64,000 nucleotides of DNA from the NCBI GenBank assembly GCA_009785525.1, contig WQWC01000001.1, forward strand, positions 124,001 through 188,000. The letters are read 5' to 3'. Positions 25,346 to 35,500 of this stretch are shown in pieces. The notes below the pieces were generated by a model. That model saw only the letters and a program-made list of their open reading frames with translations. It made no database searches and had not been told where the DNA came from. Position numbers and translations under genes: made by a program. Within the stretch, counting starts at the first letter, position 1. Every line of letters begins with the position of its first letter. The DNA comes from Oscillospiraceae bacterium (GTDB taxonomy: Bacteria > Bacillota > Clostridia > Oscillospirales > Oscillospiraceae).

Positions 25346-26070
25346 GTTTTCTGATAGCCCACATGGAGGATTTCGCGGACAGAGCATTGGCAACAGGCTT
25401 CGCCGCGTCAAAATTCCTGACACCTGCCGAAGCAAAGCTCGTCAGGGATTATTTTAAATATAAGCGCGCAAATCTCTCTTTCAACGGCGGATTCGGAAGG
25501 GCTGAACGTGTCCGGGCTGTATTCACGAATCCCGACTGGGGCGAGTTTGAGCATAGCGATCTGTTCTCAGCATTGCGGTTGAAATACCGCGACCCGCTGA
25601 CACACCGCGATATTTTGGGCGCTTTAATGGCGTTGGGAATAGCCCGCGACACGGTCGGCGACATTGTCTGTGAATCTCAGTCAGCCTATCTCGTCTGCCT
25701 GCCCGAATTGGGCGGGTATATCGCCGAAAATCTGACCAAAGCTGGACGAGTTGGCGTTTCGGTGTCGGAAATCGGTTTGGACGAGTTGCCGGATAAACAG
25801 GAGAATCTGGCGATAAAAACAGATACCGTGGCATCTCTCCGGCTGGATGCGGTGCTGTGCGCGGCGTTCGGATTGCCTAGATCAAAAGTAGCCCTGCTAA
25901 TATCAGCGGGCCGCGTAAATGTCGATCATCAACCCTGTACGCAGCCGGCGAAAGAGCTCAACGAAGGCGCACTACTGTCAGTGCGCGGACTCGGTCGAGT
26001 AAAACTGCTGGAAATCGGCGGCGAATCACGCAAAGGGCGGATATTCGTGAGCTTTGGTGTGTATGAGTAA
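25342..26070 (+). CDS. ylmH: S4-domain RNA-binding protein YlmH
   Basis: A 242-residue protein of the YlmH family. The N-terminal region ends with FNGGFGRAERVRAVF and a middle LKYRDPLTHRDILGALMALG segment, both typical. The C-terminal S4 RNA-binding domain reads LRLDAVLCAAFGLPRSKVA then LISAGRVNVD. In Bacillus YlmH associates with the ribosome and has been linked to ribosome-associated quality control; in many Firmicutes it sits in the sepF-ylmG-divIVA cluster, which is absent here. The start is TTG 25342, overlapping the previous stop, with AGGGAGG correctly spaced; a TTG at 25336 is too close to that site. The pairing with a YgjP-like peptidase is uncommon. Confidence 0.85.
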   Translation: MSFLIAHMEDFADRALATGFAASKFLTPAEAKLVRDYFKYKRANLSFNGGFGRAERVRAVFTNPDWGEFEHSDLFSALRLKYRDPLTHRDILGALMALGIARDTVGDIVCESQSAYLVCLPELGGYIAENLTKAGRVGVSVSEIGLDELPDKQENLAIKTDTVASLRLDAVLCAAFGLPRSKVALLISAGRVNVDHQPCTQPAKELNEGALLSVRGLGRVKLLEIGGESRKGRIFVSFGVYE

Positions 26071-26161
26071 ATAATGCTTGATTTATATTGTTCACTGTAA
26101 TAAGATAAAATTCAATAATAGACAGGCTTCTTTGCCCCAATAAAATTAAGGACGTGACTGA

Positions 26162-27256
26162 ATGAATATCTGTGCGATAGTCGTAAACGAAGCTAACGGC
26201 CCGCTGTGTTTTGAAGACATTGAGCTCGCCCCGCCGAATCGCGGCGAGCTGCTTATCAAAGTCACCGCCTGCGGATTCTGCCATACTGATGAGCTGGTGC
26301 GTGTCCAGGCTCTCCCGGTTCCCCTGCCCGTCGTGCTCGGCCACGAGGGCTGCGGCATTGTCGAGAGCGTCGGCGCGGAGGTAACGGAATTCTCCCCCGG
26401 CGATCGTGTCTGCGTCTCGTTCGGTCACTGCGGAGTTTGTGCGCGCTGCCGCAGCGGAATGCCAACGATGTGCGATTCGTTTGTCCCAATAAACTTCGGC
26501 GGAGTCCAGCCGGACGGCACCTCTCGCCTTTCGCGCGGCGGCGAATCGGTTTCAACGTTGTTCGGGCAATCGACATTTGCTACATACGCTGTCGTGAACG
26601 CCGGGAGCGCCATTAAAGTCCCGGATGATATCCCGCTTGAAATCACCGGCCCGTTAGGCTGCGGGATTCAAACCGGCGCGGGGACGGTACTCAACATGTT
26701 GAAACCACGTCCGGGTTCGTCAATCGCGGTGTTCGGCTGTGGCAGCGTCGGATTGAGCGCCATTATGGCGGCAAAACTCGCCGGCTGCGGTATGATTATA
26801 GGTGTGGACCTTGTCTCATCAAGACTTGACTTGGCGCTTGAGCTTGGCGCGACACATGTAATCAACGGTGCGGAAACGCCCGATGTCACGGCGGAAATCC
26901 GCAAACTGACAGGGCTCGGCACCGATGCGTCGATTGACACAACCGGCAAATCTATAGGCACCCGCATGGCACTGAACGCCGTCCGCCCCGGCGGTTCCGC
27001 CTACGTAATCGGCGGCGGCGGGGATGTCACTTTCAACGTTGAAACGGAGCTGATGGGTGTCGGAAAATCCCTAATCGGCGGCGTTGAGGGAAATTCCAAT
27101 CCGAAAGTTTTTATCCCAGAGTTGATGGAACACTATAGAGCCGGGCGATTCCCGTTTGATAAGATGATTACCTTTTACGATTTTGATGACGTGGAGTCGG
27201 CAGTGCGCGACACAAAAAGCGGCAAGGCTGTCAAGGCTGTTTTAAAGATGACATGA
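26162..27256 (+). CDS. zinc-dependent alcohol dehydrogenase, aryl-alcohol dehydrogenase-like
   Basis: A 364-residue MDR-family dehydrogenase. Catalytic zinc ligands lie in TACGFCHTDELVR and GHEGCGIVESVG. The structural zinc site is CGVCARCRSGMPTMC. The NAD-binding motif is VFGCGSVGLSAIMAAK with the acidic GVDLV at the end of the second strand, which favours NAD. The overall pattern is nearest to benzyl/aryl-alcohol and class III-like dehydrogenases. Its substrate may be an aromatic or short-chain alcohol. It differs from the enzyme at 8592, so the two are not recent duplicates. It is followed by a strong terminator and is probably transcribed alone. Confidence 0.88.
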   Translation: MNICAIVVNEANGPLCFEDIELAPPNRGELLIKVTACGFCHTDELVRVQALPVPLPVVLGHEGCGIVESVGAEVTEFSPGDRVCVSFGHCGVCARCRSGMPTMCDSFVPINFGGVQPDGTSRLSRGGESVSTLFGQSTFATYAVVNAGSAIKVPDDIPLEITGPLGCGIQTGAGTVLNMLKPRPGSSIAVFGCGSVGLSAIMAAKLAGCGMIIGVDLVSSRLDLALELGATHVINGAETPDVTAEIRKLTGLGTDASIDTTGKSIGTRMALNAVRPGGSAYVIGGGGDVTFNVETELMGVGKSLIGGVEGNSNPKVFIPELMEHYRAGRFPFDKMITFYDFDDVESAVRDTKSGKAVKAVLKMT

Positions 27257-27257
27257 C

Positions 27258-27289
27258 AAAACGGACGCGCGGGTGCGCGTCCGTTTTTA
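27258..27289 (+). terminator. rho-independent terminator after the aryl-alcohol dehydrogenase gene
   Basis: AAACGGACGCGC pairs with GCGCGTCCGTTT around the loop GGGT, with a T run after the stem. It separates this gene from the convergent aldo/keto reductase. Confidence 0.92.
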
Positions 27290-27305
27290 ATATATAGCTT
27301 TGTCT

Positions 27306-28316
27306 TCACCCCATAACTCCCCTGAAATTCTCCAGATTCTCGCGCAACAGATTCGGTACATCCAGCCCATACGGACAGTGCGCTTTACAGTGACCGCAGT
27401 CTATGCAGTCTTCTATCCGCCGCATGTTCTCCTTCCACTCCGGGGCGCCCCACATGGATTCTGGCGCACGCTTGATAAGCAGTGACATTCTGGCGCACAT
27501 AGGTATCATAATATTCGCGGGACACGGCATGCAGTATCCGCAGCCGCGGCAGAAATCGCCGGAAAGCTCTTGCACATCGTTTTCTATCACACGCCTCATC
27601 TCATCGTTGAACAGCGGCGGGGCGGTTTGATATGAGATGAACTCATCCAGCTCGTTCTCCCGCTGGATTCCCCAGATCGGTATAGTTGCCGGGAATTGCA
27701 TCAAGTACGCGTAAGCGGCGGCGGAATTGGTAATCAACCCGCCGGAAAGCGCTTTCATCGCCAGGACACCCATGTTTCTCGCCTCACACATCCGGATAAA
27801 CTCAGCCTCTTCGTCCGACGCGAGGTATGATATCGGGAATTGCAGCGTCTCATACAGCCCCGATTCCGCAGCCTCACGGGCAACGTCCATCCTGTGATTC
27901 GTTATCCCGATATGCCGGATCTTCCCCTGCTCTTTTGCTTGCAGCATTGCCTCGTAAAGTCCTGAGCCGTCGCCGGGTTTGGGGCAGAAACTCGGGTTGT
28001 GGAACTGATAGATGTCTATGTAATCCGTTTTCAGCAGTGTGAGCGATGTTGAAAGATGCTCCCAGAACATGTCCACATTCTGCGGCATTGTTTTTGTGGC
28101 GATAACGATTTTGTCGCGGACACCGGACAATGCAAGGCCGATTTTCTTTTCGCTGTCAGTATACCCCCTCGCGGTATCGAAAAATGCTATTCCGTTATCG
28201 TATGCTTTCTTCAAGAGGAACCCAGCCTCTTCTACCCCAAGCCGCTGGATTGGCAACGCGCCAAATCCGTTTTTGTTCACGGTAATGCCAGTTGAGCCTA
28301 GTGTTACATAATCCAT
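27306..28316 (-). CDS. aldo/keto reductase with C-terminal ferredoxin-like Fe-S domain
   Basis: A 336-residue protein. The N-terminal TIM barrel of the AKR family shows the catalytic Asp in FFDTARGYTDSE, the Lys in KIVIATKT and the His region in DIYQFHNPS. The C-terminal 90 residues hold two Cys clusters, CRGCGYCMPCP and CIDCGHCKAHCPYGLD, as in 4Fe-4S ferredoxins. Such fused enzymes occur widely in anaerobic Firmicutes, and the Fe-S part probably passes electrons to or from the reductase. The substrate is unknown. It is transcribed alone on the minus strand, convergent with the alcohol dehydrogenase. Confidence 0.9.
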   Translation of the reverse strand: MDYVTLGSTGITVNKNGFGALPIQRLGVEEAGFLLKKAYDNGIAFFDTARGYTDSEKKIGLALSGVRDKIVIATKTMPQNVDMFWEHLSTSLTLLKTDYIDIYQFHNPSFCPKPGDGSGLYEAMLQAKEQGKIRHIGITNHRMDVAREAAESGLYETLQFPISYLASDEEAEFIRMCEARNMGVLAMKALSGGLITNSAAAYAYLMQFPATIPIWGIQRENELDEFISYQTAPPLFNDEMRRVIENDVQELSGDFCRGCGYCMPCPANIMIPMCARMSLLIKRAPESMWGAPEWKENMRRIEDCIDCGHCKAHCPYGLDVPNLLRENLENFRGVMG

Positions 28317-28358
28317 AATAGAGTCTCCCTTTTTTTCAATTGAATATGATATAATTGA

Positions 28359-30146
28359 TTAGTCTCCCAAGATATATCGAATCGCCGCTTCCATGATCTC
28401 ATCGCGGCCTTCCGTTATGCCTTGGATTGTCCTGTTCACGCGGATATCCGGTTCAAGTCCGATGCGGTGCGTCTGCCCCATTTCTAGTGTATAGCAGCCA
28501 AAGCTGGTGAACTGCATGGTAATCCCGCCCGGTAAAGGCAGTTCTGTAACATTTCCGTTTGAGCCCATTGACCACGGCCCTATGACAGTGACATTCGGTG
28601 CCATGCGGAAAAACATGATTACCGACTCCGCATAGCTGATTGTCTGTTCGTCCATTAATAGCGCCACAGGCCTGTCATATATATACGCAAACATGTTGGT
28701 GGCGTGAGGCCAAATCCATGGATGATCCCAACGCGCACCGGGATGAGTCCGCGATGGTTCTGAGATATAACCAAAAGGCATCATTGATTCTTCCAACAAG
28801 TACGTAATCATTTCAAAAGGAAAATCACCAGTATTGGGATACTGGCACAGATCAATTATGATTCCGTCAGTATCTGCAAATTCAGTCATTGCGCGGACGA
28901 CAGTTCCAAGCGACTGCATACCGGGGTTTATCAGGCCGATGTTGTTATCCAACAGCACGTGGGATTGGCCAGCATCGGGTGAAAATCCCGTCCAATGCTG
29001 CATTATCCATTCGCCATCCACCGCTTCAACATTCAGTACCATCTGCGTATCATCGCGGAGTACATTTACTTCCATGTCGGGCGTATGCGATCTCAGAATA
29101 AAAGGCCTCGCAACGGTAAGATAAGCCAGCGCTTTTTCCTCCGTTGGGTATGGCAAGAGCCGAAGCATCTCCGCAGTTATCTCGTCAATATCCCTGCCGT
29201 TTAGTCCCAGTATAACGTCTCCCCTCTCAAATGGGTTATCAGGGCCAATCATTTCATTAACGACGAGCCGTCCTTCCGCTTCTCTCATTAGTACAGGACT
29301 CATATAATGCCCGAATGTATCCATAAAAATCGTCTTTCCTGTAAAACTGAGATGAGATGAGTCACGCATATGACGGGCCATCATCGCAAGCGTCCGCTCA
29401 TAACTATGTCTGTCCGTGCCGTCGAGCATCATTGGTATGTACTCTATGAGCAAATCGTTCCATTCCACATCCAAAATGCCAAGGTGCGGATAATAGTAGT
29501 TCATGGCGTTCCATAACCTGAACAGACCAAGCAGCCGATATCCGGGATCGCTGAAATCCATGTCGGGATGGTAGCTTTGGTTGGAAAAGTCAGGGGTCCT
29601 CAAAATCCTAACCGGACCCGCCCTTGTGTCTGAAATGCGGATTCCGTCAAACCTCAGTAAACGCGCGGCAAGCGGCACACCCAGATATCCATTGTTAATC
29701 CAAGACAAATCAGCCACCGGGCGCGAGTTCAAATCATCCAATACTGCACCCCACTCACACTCGAAATCATACCCGTCCTCGCCAAGACTCACGAACCACT
29801 CGTAAAGAATGCCGGTTACATCCTCATCATCGCTGTCGTAGATGACAGGTATCAGATTAAGCAGTTCTGCATCCCAGTCCAGTTGACCAGAAATAAAGCT
29901 GTAATGGGTATATTTTGCAAATCCCCAAACCTTGCCGAGCCTTGCAAGGTTCCCATACCGCGTGTCAGTAATATCATACTGCACGTTCGTAACATCATCC
30001 GGCGCGTCCGTCGCCTCATCCTGTGCATACTTAACATCATCCTGCTCGTCAGCTTCTTCGTCATCACTTCTCGGGCCGCAACCGGCTAACAATGAGATTA
30101 GCAGAGCGCAGCAAAGCAAAATCAACACCAATCGTTTCTTAGTCAT
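28359..30146 (-). CDS. S41-family (C-terminal-processing-type) peptidase lipoprotein
   Basis: A 595-residue predicted lipoprotein with lipobox LAGC (Cys 23), followed by an acidic Asp-rich linker. A central PDZ-like part includes NPFERGDVILGLNGRDIDEI. The C-terminal peptidase region shows GIIIDLCQYPNTGDF, then VALLMDEQTISYAESVIMFF, where the Ser of ISYAES aligns with the S41 nucleophile, and the closing IGLEPDIRVNRT. It should act outside the membrane on peptides or misfolded proteins. I placed the start at ATG 30146 because GGGAGGGGG lies just upstream. The gene is divergent from the DUF4349 lipoprotein, with 134 bases between them. The domain call is firm; the substrate is unknown. Confidence 0.82.
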   Translation of the reverse strand: MTKKRLVLILLCCALLISLLAGCGPRSDDEEADEQDDVKYAQDEATDAPDDVTNVQYDITDTRYGNLARLGKVWGFAKYTHYSFISGQLDWDAELLNLIPVIYDSDDEDVTGILYEWFVSLGEDGYDFECEWGAVLDDLNSRPVADLSWINNGYLGVPLAARLLRFDGIRISDTRAGPVRILRTPDFSNQSYHPDMDFSDPGYRLLGLFRLWNAMNYYYPHLGILDVEWNDLLIEYIPMMLDGTDRHSYERTLAMMARHMRDSSHLSFTGKTIFMDTFGHYMSPVLMREAEGRLVVNEMIGPDNPFERGDVILGLNGRDIDEITAEMLRLLPYPTEEKALAYLTVARPFILRSHTPDMEVNVLRDDTQMVLNVEAVDGEWIMQHWTGFSPDAGQSHVLLDNNIGLINPGMQSLGTVVRAMTEFADTDGIIIDLCQYPNTGDFPFEMITYLLEESMMPFGYISEPSRTHPGARWDHPWIWPHATNMFAYIYDRPVALLMDEQTISYAESVIMFFRMAPNVTVIGPWSMGSNGNVTELPLPGGITMQFTSFGCYTLEMGQTHRIGLEPDIRVNRTIQGITEGRDEIMEAAIRYILGD

Positions 30147-30280
30147 GCTAATACCCCCTCCCATTTCATTTTATTTGATTATACCAAAAAACTTTAAAAA
30201 CTTAAAGCATTTTTGGAACAAAAACGTGTTAAACAGCGTCAAAGCTGTATACCTATATAAAAATTTGGGAGGATAATGAC

Positions 30281-31354
30281 ATGAAAAAAACAATCGCGAT
30301 CCTGCTTACCTCGCTTCTGGCAGTCACCCTACTTGCCTCATGCGCCGCGAATCGAACCGATTCCGCGAACGAAACCACGATGCTTAGTCTTTTCGAAGTA
30401 GACGCCCCGGCAATGGCCCCAGCGCCGGACTCGGCTTACTTCTCCTTTGAGGATAGCTTCGATGAGGTCATGTTGCAAATGGAAGTAGCGCCGGGCAGCT
30501 TCACAGGCAACAGCTATGACGGAGCGGGCTTCGTCGGCTCCGCAGTTCCGATCTCCGAATCCGCTCCCGGTTCCGATGGATTCGGTACACCGGGCAGTCA
30601 AAGCAGCTTGGCTGAACGGATCATCTTCACTGTATGGGCTGATATCGAGACGCTTGATTTTGACCAGACGATAGAAAGCGTATACGCCCTTTTGGCCCAA
30701 TACGGCGGATTTATCGAAAACTCGCACGTGGACGGCGTGACTATCGCTCGGCCGCATCACTGGGGGCCGATACACCGCACAGCCAGTTTCCATCTGCGCA
30801 TACCGGTACATCGACTTGAAGCGGCGACCAGGGATTTGTCCCGAATCGGAAATGTCACATCCACCAGCAGGCATTCTGAGAATATCACTATGCAGTTCAC
30901 CGATACCCAGTCCCGCCTTGCGTCCCTGAGAACGCAGGAAGGCCGTCTGCTTGATATGATGGAGAGAGCTTACACAGTGGAAGACTTGATACTTATAGAA
31001 GACCGGCTCTCCTTTGTGCGGTCTGATATCGAATGGATGACCTCCAGACTGCAAAACTGGCAAAACCAGGTTGACTACAGCACATTGTCACTGTTCATCC
31101 GCGAGGTTGAAATTCTCACGGAGGAAGATCCCGATCTGACATACTGGCAACAGGTTCGCGATGGTCTGTCATCCACAATGAGAGGCATCGGCAGATTCTT
31201 TATGAACGCTTTCCGCTGGCTGGTCACCAACTTGCCGATAATCGCAATTATAGCAGCGGTCGCGGTTGTTGTTACAATCATCGTAGTAAGATCAATCCGC
31301 CGCATGATAAAGAAGCGGAAAGCTAAAAAAGCACCGCAGGAGACGGAAGCGTAA
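30281..31354 (+). CDS. DUF4349 lipoprotein with C-terminal membrane segment
   Basis: A 357-residue predicted lipoprotein. The lipobox is LASC with Cys 21. A low-complexity linker of about 100 residues follows. The DUF4349 core is AERIIFTVWADIETLDFDQT, LLAQYGGFIENSH, FHLRIPVHRLEAATRDLSRI and the coiled-coil-like EGRLLDMMERAYTVEDLILI. A membrane helix near residues 315-335 and a basic tail close the protein. DUF4349 proteins are common in the envelope of Firmicutes; their role is not established. The start ATG 30281 follows GGGAGGATAATGAC. A repeat element lies directly downstream. Confidence 0.85.
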   Translation: MKKTIAILLTSLLAVTLLASCAANRTDSANETTMLSLFEVDAPAMAPAPDSAYFSFEDSFDEVMLQMEVAPGSFTGNSYDGAGFVGSAVPISESAPGSDGFGTPGSQSSLAERIIFTVWADIETLDFDQTIESVYALLAQYGGFIENSHVDGVTIARPHHWGPIHRTASFHLRIPVHRLEAATRDLSRIGNVTSTSRHSENITMQFTDTQSRLASLRTQEGRLLDMMERAYTVEDLILIEDRLSFVRSDIEWMTSRLQNWQNQVDYSTLSLFIREVEILTEEDPDLTYWQQVRDGLSSTMRGIGRFFMNAFRWLVTNLPIIAIIAAVAVVVTIIVVRSIRRMIKKRKAKKAPQETEA

Positions 31355-31357
31355 TAT

Positions 31358-31482
31358 GTAGGGGCGCGCATTGCGCGTCCGCTTCTGCCGATTGCAGGTG
31401 CGACTCCCCTGTCATGCCCAGCACCCTGTAAGGGCGGAGAGTCCCCGACCGCCCGCGGGCGACAGTCCTGGTCTCCCCTACG
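31358..31482. repeat. second intergenic GTAGGGGCG-type repeat element
   Basis: It starts GTAGGGGCGCGCATTGCGCG, nearly identical to the element at 13357, and ends TCTCCCCTAC, the reverse complement of GTAGGGGAGA. An internal GTAAGGGCGGAGAGTCCCC and a GC-rich dyad CCGCCCGCGGGCG are visible. It is noncoding and lies between the convergent DUF4349 and gap genes. It probably belongs to a dispersed repeat family of this genome. Confidence 0.7.
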
Positions 31483-31523
31483 ATGTTTCTTTGAACCGGC
31501 GGAATGTCCTACAGGCAACAACC

Positions 31524-31560
31524 ACAAAAAAACGGGCGCACTCTAACTCGTGCGCCCGCA
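31524..31560 (-). terminator. rho-independent terminator of gap
   Basis: On the minus strand CGGGCGCAC pairs with GTGCGCCCG (plus-strand arms 31533-31541 and 31550-31558), followed by seven T. It lies 12 bases past the gap stop codon. Confidence 0.92.
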
Positions 31561-31571
31561 AAAACTTGGGA

Positions 31572-32651
<1,080 letters not shown>

Positions 32652-32692
32652 TTATAATTTCCCCCATAATATTGAACAAATGTAAAAAAGTG

Positions 32693-32721
32693 TTGAATTT
32701 AGACGATCTGTCTGATAGAAT
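32693..32721 (+). promoter_or_regulatory. sigma-A promoter of the histidine-kinase-like gene
   Basis: TTGAAT (32693-32698), a 17-base spacer and TAGAAT (32716-32721), divergent from the gap promoter. The resulting leader to GTG 32918 would be about 190 bases. Confidence 0.7.
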
Positions 32722-32917
32722 TATATGTTGATGATACATCTGCAAGCTATAATGCCCTGCTAATATTTAGCGTGTATTTTATGGCGCGTTTTCCGCATAT
32801 ATAGAACAATTGGAAACAAAGGTATTCAGCTTAAAAGCAGGGTGCAAAAAGTGCCTTCATTGGGCGTTTAAGCAGTATAAAAGAAATGCCCTGGGAAGCT
32901 GTGGAGGTTTTCTCTTC

Positions 32918-34003
32918 GTGATAACAGACAAATTTGACGCGTTGTTCGGCTTATATAGTGAGCCGGTCCTCGCAATAAGCGGCAATGAGTTTATCTATTA
33001 TAACAACGCGGCTCGCAAGTTTTTGCCGGATATAGATCAATTGCGTCCAAATGACATCTTCCCCGCCGTGATTCTGGACTTGGACTCCGACAGTTTTATC
33101 GGCGAACTTGACGTCGCCGGCAAACGGTCAACTTTCTCCGCGGCACGGTTTGAAGGGTGTCGGATTTTCAGTGTACTATCCTCTGCTGAGAGTGTGGAAA
33201 AAATCGACATCACCGCATTCTCTGCCCTGAGCCTTGAAATGAAAAATTATCTGGCTGTGCTGCGTCTTGCGGCGAACACCGTTCTGCCATATGTCGAAAA
33301 CACAGGTGACGAACAGTTGGGAATGCATGCCGCAATGATCAACCGCAGTTATTTTAATATTCTCCGCCTGACTTCAAATATAGAGCTATTAAGCGCCGAG
33401 CTCAACGCTGTCCCTCCTTTGCGCAGACGGCACTTTGATCTGGCTGACACGGTTCGCCGTCTTGTGGATGCTTGTTCGCACCTTATTGAAGACGACAGTG
33501 TTAATCTGAGTTTCAGCTCCGCTGAAGAGAAAGTACCTATCTCTGCCGATAAGGACAGGATTGAGCAAATGTTGTTAAACATGATATCAAACAGTCTGAT
33601 CAATCTTGAAGACGGCGGAACTGTCACCGTTTCGATTGAACTGACGAAAGAAAGTGTGCTCATCACCGTCCGTGACTCCGGCAACGGCATATCCGATGAG
33701 GCAAAAGCAAATGTGTGGAGCAGATACGAGGCTAAACGCCCGCTCACCGACACCAAAGGCGGTGCGGGATTCGGCATGGCAGTTATTTCTCAGATAGCAA
33801 GATTGCACGGCGGAAGCGTGTTTTTTGAAAGCCGCAAAGGCGAAGGGACGACAATCGCCGCGTCAATACCGCTTGATAAAGACGACAGCATTCACGTGAG
33901 CGACAACATAGGCGTTTACCAGAGCCGCGGCATTTCACCGTTTCTGGTCGGGTTATCAACGGTGCTGGGCTACGATAAGTTTAAGCAGAAATATATGGAT
34001 TAA
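32918..34003 (+). CDS. histidine-kinase-like protein lacking the phospho-acceptor histidine
   Basis: A 361-residue cytoplasmic protein. The N-terminal part (about 1-90) resembles a PAS domain (LYSEPVLAISGNEFIYYNNA). The HisKA-like helix reads SLEMKNYLAVLRLA, where SHELxNPL would be expected: the His is replaced by Leu (codon 33233-33235). The HATPase_c domain is intact, with N-box LLNMISNSLINL, G1 VRDSGNGIS and G2 GGAGFGMAVI. So ATP binding is likely but autophosphorylation at the usual site is not. No response regulator is adjacent. GTG 32918 has GGAGG ten bases upstream; an in-frame TTG at 32810 would lengthen the protein but has no binding site. It may be a pseudokinase sensor or may phosphorylate a partner protein. 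Confidence 0.78.
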   Translation: MITDKFDALFGLYSEPVLAISGNEFIYYNNAARKFLPDIDQLRPNDIFPAVILDLDSDSFIGELDVAGKRSTFSAARFEGCRIFSVLSSAESVEKIDITAFSALSLEMKNYLAVLRLAANTVLPYVENTGDEQLGMHAAMINRSYFNILRLTSNIELLSAELNAVPPLRRRHFDLADTVRRLVDACSHLIEDDSVNLSFSSAEEKVPISADKDRIEQMLLNMISNSLINLEDGGTVTVSIELTKESVLITVRDSGNGISDEAKANVWSRYEAKRPLTDTKGGAGFGMAVISQIARLHGGSVFFESRKGEGTTIAASIPLDKDDSIHVSDNIGVYQSRGISPFLVGLSTVLGYDKFKQKYMD

Positions 34004-34068
34004 TCATGTTTTGCGAAAACAAAAAGATTGTTATCTAAACGATTAATATTTATTATAAAGGTGAAGCT

Positions 34069-35331
34069 ATGGATAAGCGTGTCGGAATATACGTACATAT
34101 TCCATTTTGTGAAAGCAAGTGCGCATATTGCAATTTCTACTCATTGGCCGACGAAGAGCAGTGGATGCCTGAGTTCCAGTCCGCCATTTTGCGGCATATA
34201 AAAGAGTATTCCCCGCAGCTTGACGGGTATATTATTGACACCGTATACTTCGGCGGCGGAACGCCGAGCTATTACGGCGCGGGCCGGCTTATCAGCATAT
34301 TCAACGCACTGAAAAAGCACGGCCATGTGCTTCTAAACGCGGAAGTCACCGTTGAAGTCAATCCCGGCAGTATAACGAAGGAAGACTTGGTCCGGCTGCG
34401 TCGCGCCGGATTCAACAGGCTGTCTGTCGGCGTACAGTCTGCCAGTGACGCAATGTTGAAGCGGCTCGGCAGACTGCACACGTTTCAGGATGCGGAGGAA
34501 ACGGTGGCCGACGCACGTGCTGCCGGTTTTACAAATATCAGCGTCGATATCATCTACGGCCTACCGTCACAGGATAAAGACAGTTGGGCCGAAACCATCA
34601 CACGGGTCGCCGCACTCAAGCCGGAGCATATTTCATGCTATGGCTTGAAAATCGAAGAAGGTACACAGTTGTATATGTACAAAGACTCGCCCTTCATGCC
34701 CGATGATGACGAACAGGCCGACATGTATCTCTTCGCAGTTGAAATGCTATCCCGATTCGGCTACAAGCAGTATGAGATATCGAACTTCGCAAGGCGCGGA
34801 TATGAATCAAGGCATAATCTAAAATACTGGCTTGGGGATGAGTACATAGGCCTCGGCCCGGCGGCCCATTCTTATATCGGGCAATCCAGATACAGCTTTG
34901 TGGACGACCTGGAAAAATATATTGGGCGCGTGGCTTCAAATCAACAGGCTATCGTTGAATACAGCGAAGAGATGTCCGACTTTGAAAAAGCAGGTGAATA
35001 TCTGATGCTGCGCCTACGGACAGTCCATGGCATTTCGGAAAAGGAATACTATGATATCTACAAGCTGAAGATGGATTTTGTTTTGCGGCTTCTGCGTAAA
35101 TATGAAGACAATGGGTGGGTGGTTTTCAAAGACGGCCGATGGAGATTTACACCAAATGGCTTCCTGCTCTCAAACACCTTGATCGGAGACTTGCTTGAGG
35201 CGCAGACGAAACAGCGCACGCAAGTCAGCAAACCCTGGCAATCGCAGACAAGCGCGGATGACAGCCAGATAACGCTGTTTGAAAAACGCACCGTTTTATC
35301 GGGGCTGTTCGGCGGTAAATACAATCAATAA
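34069..35331 (+). CDS. hemW: HemW-like radical SAM protein (coproporphyrinogen III oxidase-like)
   Basis: A 420-residue radical SAM protein. The 4Fe-4S motif CxxxCxxC is at Cys 14, 18 and 21 (IPFCESKCAYCNFYS), with the fourth-position aromatic typical of HemW. YFGGGTPSYY, the conserved EVNPGSI and SVGVQSASDAMLKRLGR follow, then GYKQYEISNFAR. The C-terminal HemN_C domain is present (AGEYLMLRLRTVHGISEKEY). HemW is now regarded as a haem chaperone; true HemN has a different N-terminal motif. The extended C-terminus after about 380 is Gln- and Ser-rich. It stands alone, 65 bases after the kinase-like gene. Confidence 0.92.
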   Translation: MDKRVGIYVHIPFCESKCAYCNFYSLADEEQWMPEFQSAILRHIKEYSPQLDGYIIDTVYFGGGTPSYYGAGRLISIFNALKKHGHVLLNAEVTVEVNPGSITKEDLVRLRRAGFNRLSVGVQSASDAMLKRLGRLHTFQDAEETVADARAAGFTNISVDIIYGLPSQDKDSWAETITRVAALKPEHISCYGLKIEEGTQLYMYKDSPFMPDDDEQADMYLFAVEMLSRFGYKQYEISNFARRGYESRHNLKYWLGDEYIGLGPAAHSYIGQSRYSFVDDLEKYIGRVASNQQAIVEYSEEMSDFEKAGEYLMLRLRTVHGISEKEYYDIYKLKMDFVLRLLRKYEDNGWVVFKDGRWRFTPNGFLLSNTLIGDLLEAQTKQRTQVSKPWQSQTSADDSQITLFEKRTVLSGLFGGKYNQ

Positions 35332-35426
35332 AATCCCCAAGAGCGTTTCTTCAACCCAGCAAAACTCCCTAATAACTTCATAAAAGAAGTTACATAGATT
35401 GTAGTAAAGCGTAATGGAAATGTAAT

Positions 35427-35455
35427 TTGAAATTTTTCGCGCATTGTTGTATTAT
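35427..35455 (+). promoter_or_regulatory. sigma-A promoter of the VanW-family gene
   Basis: TTGAAA (35427-35432), a 17-base spacer and TATTAT (35450-35455). It implies that translation begins downstream of about 35462, which excludes the earliest TTG of the open frame (35444). Confidence 0.7.
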
Positions 35456-35500
35456 ATTATCATAGGTTTGTGCAAGATATACCATGCACTAACAAAGGAT

